Assembly: GCA_019243895.1 (NCBI GenBank)
Contig: JAFATP010000051.1
Span: forward strand, 1 to 11,907
DNA length: 11,907 nucleotides
Direction of reading: 5' to 3'
Origin: Alphaproteobacteria bacterium
GTDB lineage: Bacteria; Pseudomonadota; Alphaproteobacteria; Rickettsiales; SXRF01
Below are positions 7,238-11,907 of this stretch, piece after piece; the stretch's first letter is position 1, and every line of letters begins with the position of its first letter. A model generated the notes under the pieces. That model saw only the letters and a program-made list of their open reading frames with translations, ran no database searches and was not told the DNA's origin. A program made the translations under genes and the position numbers.

Positions 7238-8080
7238 TCATTCCTCGAAAGCGGTATTCACCGATGCGTCCTCCCACTGCTCCATCTCTTCTTCCATCCG
7301 GCGAATTTTTTCGCGGATGCGGTCAATCGCGGTCTTGCCCAGCGGCAGCCGCAGCGGCGGCGCTTCGGCATTGACCGCCCGGATGATCAGCTTTGCGCCT
7401 TTTTCCGGGTCGCCCGGCTGTGTGCCGCTATAGCCTTTGATCTGTTCCATCCAGGCGTGGGCGGTGGAGCCATAATCCTCCAGGCGCTTGGCGGCGGTTT
7501 TGGCGGACGCGCCCGCCCATTGCGTGCGGAAGGGGCCAGGCTGCACGATCAACACCCTGATGCCCAGAGGCGCAACTTCCTGCGCCAGCGCCTCGCTGAA
7601 GCCTTCCAGCGCGAATTTGCTGGCATTATAGATTCCCAGCCCAGGAGAGCTCCTGAAACCCGCCACCGATGAAATCTGCACGATGCAGCCGGAGCGTTGC
7701 CGGCGCATGGCGGGAAGCACCGTTTGCGTGGCAGCGAGCGCGCCGAAGAAATTGGTTTCCATCTGGTCTCGCGCTTCCTTGGTGCTCACCTCCTCCACCG
7801 CGCCGAACAGGCCGTATCCGGCGTTGTTCACCAGCACGTCGATCCGGCCATGCTCTTTCAGCACGCGGCGAATGCCATCCTCGATCTCCACCGGATGCGT
7901 CACATCCATGCGCAAGGCCACGCCCCTGCCCGCGTAAAACCGGTTGAATTCGTCAATCTGCGCCTGCTTGCGCATGGTGCCCACCACAAAATCGCCGGTC
8001 TGGATCACGCTATCGGCCAAGTAACGCCCGAATCCGCTGGAAACCCCGGTGATAAGCCATATTTTTCGCGGTGCCGTCAT
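7238..8080 (-). CDS. Short-chain dehydrogenase/reductase (classical SDR)
   Basis: Predicted NAD(P)-dependent oxidoreductase of 280 residues, cytoplasmic. Classical SDR hallmarks are present: nucleotide-binding TGVSSGFG (11-18), Asp59 after the third strand, NNAG (85-88), Asn110, Ser138 in QISSVAG, and the catalytic YNASK (Tyr151, Lys155). Arg37 after the second strand would favour NADP(H). The C-terminal 40 residues form a charged, probably helical tail. The pattern resembles the 17-beta-HSD-like or retinol-dehydrogenase-like SDR group, but the substrate cannot be told. The start ATG is preceded by GAGGAA at 8 bases. It is the first minus-strand gene after the divergent gap with the EI24 gene. 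pta follows after 55 bases, so the two may be co-transcribed. A link to hydroxyacyl metabolism with the PhaZ-like gene is only a guess. Confidence 0.92.
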   Translation of the reverse strand: MTAPRKIWLITGVSSGFGRYLADSVIQTGDFVVGTMRKQAQIDEFNRFYAGRGVALRMDVTHPVEIEDGIRRVLKEHGRIDVLVNNAGYGLFGAVEEVSTKEARDQMETNFFGALAATQTVLPAMRRQRSGCIVQISSVAGFRSSPGLGIYNASKFALEGFSEALAQEVAPLGIRVLIVQPGPFRTQWAGASAKTAAKRLEDYGSTAHAWMEQIKGYSGTQPGDPEKGAKLIIRAVNAEAPPLRLPLGKTAIDRIREKIRRMEEEMEQWEDASVNTAFEE

Positions 8081-8164
8081 CAGTCAGTTCCTCAACTTAT
8101 TATTTTACCGATGCATGAAAAGTGCAACTCTGCCCGTTCACCGATAAAAACGCGATAATCTTGC

Positions 8165-8176
8165 AGAGCGCGCTCT
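8165..8176. promoter_or_regulatory. 12-bp perfect palindrome in the divergent SDR/EI24 intergenic region
   Basis: AGAGCGCGCTCT is fully self-complementary over 12 bases. It sits in the 164-base gap between the divergent SDR (start 8080) and EI24 (start 8245) genes. The location suits a shared operator. It is followed on the plus strand by TTTCCC only, so it is not a good terminator. The palindrome may be accidental in GC-rich DNA. Confidence 0.3.
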
Positions 8177-8189
8177 TTCCCATCCAGCT

Positions 8190-8216
8190 TTGCTATTGCC
8201 GGGAGTGGCGTATCAT
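8190..8216 (+). promoter_or_regulatory. Possible sigma70-like promoter of the EI24 gene
   Basis: TTGCTA (8190-8195) and TATCAT (8211-8216) are spaced by 15 bases, or TTTGCT with 16. Transcription would start near 8223, giving a leader of about 20 bases before the ATG at 8245. The match is weak, and alphaproteobacterial promoters are poorly predicted by eye. Confidence 0.25.
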
Positions 8217-8230
8217 GGTTAGAAGATTCG

Positions 8231-8237
8231 AGGAAGG
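8231..8237 (+). promoter_or_regulatory. Ribosome binding site that sets the EI24 start
   Basis: AGGAAGG lies 7 bases before the ATG at 8245. In-frame ATGs at 8122 and 8215 would add 41 or 10 residues but have no such site. The extra residues do not resemble the family, so 8245 is preferred. Confidence 0.65.
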
Positions 8238-8244
8238 AAATACC

Positions 8245-8946
8245 ATGCTCTTCACGATCTTCGCGCGGGCGGCGCGCAATCTTTTTCTACCCGGCATCCT
8301 CAAGCTTTTTCTGCTTTGCCTGCTGGCGTATGTCGGCGGCTGGATGGTGCTGACGTGGATCATCGCCTACCTCATTGCCGCGTATGCGGGCATCAGCGGC
8401 TCGGAAGGCTTTCTGCTGCACGTGATAAGCGGCCTCGGCGGCACAGTGCTGGCGTGGTTTCTGTTTCCGCTGCTTTATCCGCTGCTGGTGAATTTCTTTG
8501 ATGATTACATGGCGGATGTCATCGAGCGCGAGGATTATCCGGGATTGCCGCCCGCCAGGCCGCCGTTCTGGCCCACGCTGCTGGAGGACATCTGGTTCAC
8601 CGTGAAGGCGATCGCGCTGAACGTGCTTTGCCTGCCGCTGTATTTGATCCCCGTTTTCGGACTGATGCTCTATTACGGGTTGAACGGTTATCTGCTGGGC
8701 ATGCAGTTCTTCCGCATGATGGCCGGGCGGCGCGTCAGCGCGGCGGAAGCGGCGGAAATGGAGCGGCGGGGGCGCCGAACCATTCTGATCGCGGGAGCGG
8801 CCATCAGCTTCTGCTCGACTATTCCTGTGCTGAATCTGGCGGCGCCGTTGCTGGGCGTGGCGGCCATGCTGCATCTCTTCCATGCCCTGCGCGGGGCGGA
8901 GCAACAAGTGATAGCGCCGCCCTGGAAAGGCGGAGTGCCGTCCTGA
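8245..8946 (+). CDS. EI24 domain-containing (CysZ-like) inner-membrane protein
   Basis: Predicted multi-pass inner-membrane protein of 233 residues in the EI24/CysZ family (PF07264). CysZ itself is a sulfate transporter in enterobacteria. The function of alphaproteobacterial EI24 proteins is largely unassigned, so sulfate transport is not claimed. Hydrophobic segments lie at about 17-49, 60-84, 118-147 and 178-212. Family-like stretches are LLNFF-type NFFDDYMAD (83-91), YGLNGYLLGMQFF (144-156), the basic/acidic cytoplasmic loop GRRVSAAEAAEMERRGRR (161-178) and PVLNLAAPLLGVAAMLHLFH (194-213). The only plus-strand gene of the window. It diverges from the SDR gene and converges on sapC with stop codons 6 bases apart, leaving no room for a terminator hairpin between them. 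Confidence 0.88.
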   Translation: MLFTIFARAARNLFLPGILKLFLLCLLAYVGGWMVLTWIIAYLIAAYAGISGSEGFLLHVISGLGGTVLAWFLFPLLYPLLVNFFDDYMADVIEREDYPGLPPARPPFWPTLLEDIWFTVKAIALNVLCLPLYLIPVFGLMLYYGLNGYLLGMQFFRMMAGRRVSAAEAAEMERRGRRTILIAGAAISFCSTIPVLNLAAPLLGVAAMLHLFHALRGAEQQVIAPPWKGGVPS

Positions 8947-8952
8947 AGGAGA

Positions 8953-9741
8953 TCAGGCGCCTGCTTTGAAGCGCTTTGGCGAGCGGTCGCGCTCGGCGGC
9001 CATGTCAGCCAGCTTTCTCCAGTTGGATGCCGACATCAGGGCGAAATACAACAGGGGCAGCCAGCCCTTCTTGTGAAATTCCAACACGGTGGCCTCCGGC
9101 ATCGCCGCGACTTTTTTCTCATCGACCACCTGGAATCCGCCGAGGTGAATCTCCCTGCCGTTGAAAAGCTTGGTGTCCGATTGCGTGGGAGTCAGCAGAT
9201 CCGACGCCTTCAGGGCTTCCGCGAACTGGCGGGTGAGCTGGTAATGGTTGTGGAAGGCGGTGCAGAATTCCAGGGCGTTGCGCGTGAGCTCGGAGGGCTT
9301 TTCCTCCTCATAAAAAGAGCGTGCGCCTTTGCCGCCGTTTTTGCGGAAAAGAGGCGTTCCCTCATCGATGCAGAGCAGAAACTGCTGGCGCTCCGGCACT
9401 TCCATGAACACGAAGGGATATTTGCGGACGTAGGCGGGAACATATGCCCCTTCCTTCCATTCCCCCTCGGCATCCACGAAATAATTCCGTTGCTCCAAGC
9501 CCAGCACTACGGCCGGCGCCGGCAGGTCGGTCAGCGTGAACACGATGGGATAATGCTTGGCCGCTTCCACGAACTCGACGGCATTAATGAGAATGGAGTT
9601 GGTGGCGGCGGAGAAGCTCAGGTTCTGCCCGGGCATAAGGCCTGCCTTGGCGTGGCGCTTCATATCCAGCGGCACGGGCTGCTGGAAGAAAAGCGGAAGG
9701 TTAGACACCGCGTTGGATGCCGTCTGCGTCATATCCGTCAT
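8953..9741 (-). CDS. SapC family protein
   Basis: Protein of 262 residues assigned to the SapC family (PF07277) from its general pattern: an N-terminal PLFFQQPVPLD entry, then NSILINAVEFVEAAKHYPIVFT (48-69), an acidic/aromatic middle with YVPAYVRKYPFVF (101-113), and a C-terminal LNG/LGGFQVVDEKK-type segment (194-211). The name comes from a gene in the Campylobacter S-layer (sap) locus; its biochemical function is unknown. No signal peptide or membrane span is evident, so it probably acts in the cytoplasm. The ATG at 9741 is 6 bases after the stop of the beta-helix gene, with AATAGG overlapping that stop as the ribosome site. Met4 (9732) is an alternative. The spacing indicates one transcript and probable translational coupling, suggesting a role in making, modifying or exporting the beta-helix protein; this is inference. 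Confidence 0.85.
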   Translation of the reverse strand: MTDMTQTASNAVSNLPLFFQQPVPLDMKRHAKAGLMPGQNLSFSAATNSILINAVEFVEAAKHYPIVFTLTDLPAPAVVLGLEQRNYFVDAEGEWKEGAYVPAYVRKYPFVFMEVPERQQFLLCIDEGTPLFRKNGGKGARSFYEEEKPSELTRNALEFCTAFHNHYQLTRQFAEALKASDLLTPTQSDTKLFNGREIHLGGFQVVDEKKVAAMPEATVLEFHKKGWLPLLYFALMSASNWRKLADMAAERDRSPKRFKAGA

Positions 9742-9747
9742 GATAAC

Positions 9748-11907
9748 CTATTGGCTGCTGCAGCTGCCTGCATCGAAGTTGAGAGAGAAACCGCTGCCGA
9801 GGAAGTTATTGCCGCAATCGCCGGCGCCGCCTGCCGAGGGTGACAGCTCCGCCAGCTGGGCGGCATCATCGCCGCCTGCTGCCGGCGCCAGGTTGTTCAG
9901 CGCCTGCGGCGTGGCGCCGCCCGCCGGAATTCCACCGGCGGCGCCCGGTGCCAGCAGGCTGAGATTCACATCCTGCACCCGGAAGTTATAAATATTGTCG
10001 GTCACGCTGCTGCCGATGGTCTGACCGGCGTAAGAGAAGATCGAGCCGGAGAACAGCGTGCCGCGGCTTTCCAGGAACTGGTTCAGGACGGAACCGAAAG
10101 TCGGCGCGCCGGCCGTGGAACCGGGCAGGTTACGGTAGAACACGATGCCGGTCGGCAGCCCGAGATGGGCGTCCAGCGTGCGGCTTTCGGCATCCGTCAG
10201 CTCCGCAAACGAGAAGTCGGCGCCGCGCGTGCCGTTAAAGGTCTGCTGGCTGGCATCCAGCACCTGGCCCTGCATGGCGTTGTCCGCCATCACGAAATAA
10301 GCGGTGATGTTGCTGAAGCGGCTGCCGTCGCCGAGGAAGCTCATGGAGGTGCCGGGGCCGTCCAGAATCACCGCCGCGAAGTCATTGGCAAACTCGCTAT
10401 TGGCAACGGTCAGACCCCCTGAATTATTTTGCGCCGCCAGGGCGAAAATATCGTTATCCAGCGTCATGGTATCCAGCGAGGCGTTCTGGGCGTTATCCAG
10501 GCGAATTCCCACCAGATAGGCGAGAATCTTATCGCCGAGGAAACTCACGGAGTCGCTGTTCTGCACCAGCACGCCGAAGCCGGTGCTGTCACCGTTGCCG
10601 ACGATGGTGTTGGAGGCGAACTGCACCCCGTTGCTGCCGACCACTTCAATGCCGTTGGCATTGCCGTTCAGCATGTTGCCCGTCACCGTGGCGGCGGCGC
10701 TGTTGCCGATATTAATGCCGAGCACGCTGTTTTGGATAGTGTTGCCGTTCAGCGTAAGGCCCGTCACCGTAAAGGCATTGATGCCCGTGTTGCCGATGCT
10801 GTTCGCTCCGCCGGTGCCGATAAAGTTGGTGTTGATGGCCACGTTGGCGCTGTTGGCCGCATCGATGCCGTTATTAGTGATAAAGTCGATGATATTGCCG
10901 CTGATGACATTGTTGCCGCTTAAACCCCTGACATCAATGCCGGTTGCCGCATTCTGCACCGTATTGCCGGTGATGGAGATATTGGCGCTGGGATCCACGA
11001 AGATACCGGTTCCGCCGATGCTGCCAACGCCGGCGGTGCCAACCAAGTTGCCGCTGACGGTCACGTTAGCGCTATCGATGATATCGATGCCGTTATTGGC
11101 GATAAAATCGACGGTATTGCCGCTGACGGCATTACTGCCGCTCAAGTCGCTCACGCTGATGCCGGTTGCCGCGTTCTGCACGGTGTTGCCGGTGATTGAG
11201 ACGTTGACGCTGGGGTCCACGAAGATGCCTGTCCCGCCGATGCTGCCGGCGCCGGCGGTGCCGATGCTGTTACCGCTGATCGTCACGTTAATGCTGTTCA
11301 GCACATCAACCGCATCGTTCGCAATGCTGCCGATGGTGTTGCCGCTGATCTGGTTGATACCCGTCAGGCCGCTCACGTTAATGCCCGTGGAGGCATTCTG
11401 TATCGTGTTGCCGCTGATGGTGATGTTGCTGCTCGGATCCACGAAGATGCCTGTACCGCCGATGCTGCCCACACCGCCGGTGCCAATGATGTCGGCGGCG
11501 ATCACCACTTGATCGCTGCCGGACTCATTGATGCCGTCCTTGGTTACAGAACCAGCACCAATCGTACCGATGCTGTTGCCGCTGATGGTCACGTTGTTAC
11601 TGTTCAGCACATCAACCGCATCGTTCGCAATGTTGCCGATGATGTTGCCGCTGATCAGGTTAGTGCCGGTGAGATCACTCACGCTGATGCCGGTCAGGGC
11701 ATTCTGTATCGTGTTGCCACTGATGGTGATGTCGCTGCTCGGATCCACAACGATGCCGGTGTCGCCGATGCTGCTCAGGAACCCGGTGCCGATACTGTTA
11801 TTGCTGACGGTTACCGCATTGCTGTTGGCCACGTCAATCCCATTGCCGCCGATGCTGCTCAGGAACCCGGTGCCGATACTGTTATTGCTGACGGTTACCG
11901 CATTGCT
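9748..11907 (-). CDS. Right-handed parallel beta-helix repeat exoprotein (N-terminus beyond window)
   Basis: Surface or secreted protein by character; at least 719 residues are visible and the frame is open through the right edge. A GTG at 11832 is an internal valine codon, not the start. The first ~370 visible residues are regular repeats rich in Gly, Asn, Ile, Val, Ser and Thr with recurring ISGNTI/GI.V motifs, typical of NosD/pectate-lyase-like beta-helices (Beta_helix, PF13229). The repeats fade into irregular coils to about residue 500 of the visible part. The tail is non-repetitive, with an Ala/Pro/Gly-rich stretch containing two related LAPAAGG / LSPSAGG motifs and two cysteines in the last 23 residues. 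It does not look like an autotransporter barrel. Signal peptide and export module lie outside the window or are unknown. Few cysteines and no catalytic residues are recognisable, so adhesin, S-layer-associated or matrix protein is more likely than enzyme. Base composition looks lower in GC than the neighbours. sapC follows 6 bases downstream. Confidence 0.88.
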   Translation of the reverse strand, partial: SNAVTVSNNSIGTGFLSSIGGNGIDVANSNAVTVSNNSIGTGFLSSIGDTGIVVDPSSDITISGNTIQNALTGISVSDLTGTNLISGNIIGNIANDAVDVLNSNNVTISGNSIGTIGAGSVTKDGINESGSDQVVIAADIIGTGGVGSIGGTGIFVDPSSNITISGNTIQNASTGINVSGLTGINQISGNTIGSIANDAVDVLNSINVTISGNSIGTAGAGSIGGTGIFVDPSVNVSITGNTVQNAATGISVSDLSGSNAVSGNTVDFIANNGIDIIDSANVTVSGNLVGTAGVGSIGGTGIFVDPSANISITGNTVQNAATGIDVRGLSGNNVISGNIIDFITNNGIDAANSANVAINTNFIGTGGANSIGNTGINAFTVTGLTLNGNTIQNSVLGINIGNSAAATVTGNMLNGNANGIEVVGSNGVQFASNTIVGNGDSTGFGVLVQNSDSVSFLGDKILAYLVGIRLDNAQNASLDTMTLDNDIFALAAQNNSGGLTVANSEFANDFAAVILDGPGTSMSFLGDGSRFSNITAYFVMADNAMQGQVLDASQQTFNGTRGADFSFAELTDAESRTLDAHLGLPTGIVFYRNLPGSTAGAPTFGSVLNQFLESRGTLFSGSIFSYAGQTIGSSVTDNIYNFRVQDVNLSLLAPGAAGGIPAGGATPQALNNLAPAAGGDDAAQLAELSPSAGGAGDCGNNFLGSGFSLNFDAGSCSSQ
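10801..11772 (-). repeat. Array of four 222-bp (74-residue) modules plus one extra 84-bp (28-residue) module
   Basis: On the minus strand the gene reads module 1 at 11551-11772, a lone 84-bp half-module at 11467-11550, module 2 at 11245-11466, module 3 at 11023-11244 and module 4 at 10801-11022. Each 74-residue module starts SIGGTGIFVDPS (or a close variant). It divides into 46 residues (two coils) and a 28-residue unit ending in a GTxGxG turn. The lone 84-bp element aligns with the 28-residue unit. DNA identity is visible too: the same 33 bases occur at 11294-11326 and 11600-11632. All units are multiples of three. Confidence 0.9.
11763..11907 (-). repeat. 84-bp tandem duplication, 61 bp identical, reaching the window edge
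   Basis: Bases 11763-11823 are identical to 11847-11907 (61 of 61), with a period of 84 bases. The duplicated protein part is a 28-residue coil containing SNAVTVSNNSIGTGFLSSIG. The second copy is cut by the window end, so the duplication may be longer or contain more copies. The perfect identity, compared with the diverged 222-bp modules, marks it as the most recent expansion. Confidence 0.95.

Noticed and set aside
8097..8127. Minus-strand promoter TTGCAC-19-TAATAA before the SDR gene
   Set aside because: A 19-base spacer is too long for a standard sigma70 site, although the AT-rich stretch may still include the real -10.
10583..11512. Plus-strand 309-codon frame rich in Leu/Pro/Val, looking like a membrane protein
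   Set aside because: It is antisense to the beta-helix repeats; its repetitive composition mirrors them and it has no family resemblance.
10800..11907. CRISPR array, because of regular spacing of similar segments
   Set aside because: The repeats are coding, in frame, with a protein periodicity of 28 and 74 residues, and there are no unique spacers between identical short repeats.

Overview
The window looks like chromosomal DNA of a GC-rich proteobacterium, most likely an alphaproteobacterium. This rests on family resemblance, not on a marker gene. The Pta-type protein is closest, from memory, to the Pta half of MaoC-Pta fusions and to the stand-alone rhizobial Pta, and SapC-family and EI24 proteins are frequent in that class. 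There are ten protein genes, nine on the minus strand and one on the plus strand. I see no tRNA, rRNA, CRISPR array, transposase or prophage gene. No stretch longer than about 200 bases lacks a gene.

Left edge (1-514, minus): the N-terminal part of a secreted Gly/Thr/Ser/Asn-rich protein with a Sec signal and a short collagen-like Gly-X-Y run.

Centre (634-8080, all minus; listed in transcription order): an SDR oxidoreductase, a phosphotransacetylase (Pta), then a 200-base gap holding a perfect inverted repeat. After the gap come a fused two-domain ABC permease, its ATPase with a C-terminal extra domain, acetate kinase (AckA), and a PHA-depolymerase-like alpha/beta hydrolase. Permease, ATPase and ackA are 6 and 10 bases apart and are very probably one transcript. 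Pta and AckA together convert acetyl-CoA to acetate with ATP formation, or the reverse. The hydrolase suggests a link to polyhydroxyalkanoate or other acyl-CoA turnover. The transporter has no substrate-binding protein in the window, so its cargo is unknown. Its tight coupling to ackA suggests a carboxylate or another substrate of this pathway, but that is inference.

Right part: a plus-strand EI24/CysZ-like membrane protein (8245-8946) ends 6 bases from a convergent minus-strand pair. That pair is a large right-handed beta-helix exoprotein, running off the right edge, followed 6 bases later by a SapC-family gene. The beta-helix gene is built from in-frame DNA repeats of 222 bp (74 residues) and 84 bp (28 residues). 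The youngest duplication lies at the window edge, with 61 bp of perfect identity.

The most unusual items are the modular, visibly duplicating beta-helix gene coupled to SapC, the ABC importer embedded with ackA and the PhaZ-like hydrolase, and the ATAATACCG inverted repeat with a third half-site upstream of that operon. I did not find a clearly new defence, mobile or regulatory system.
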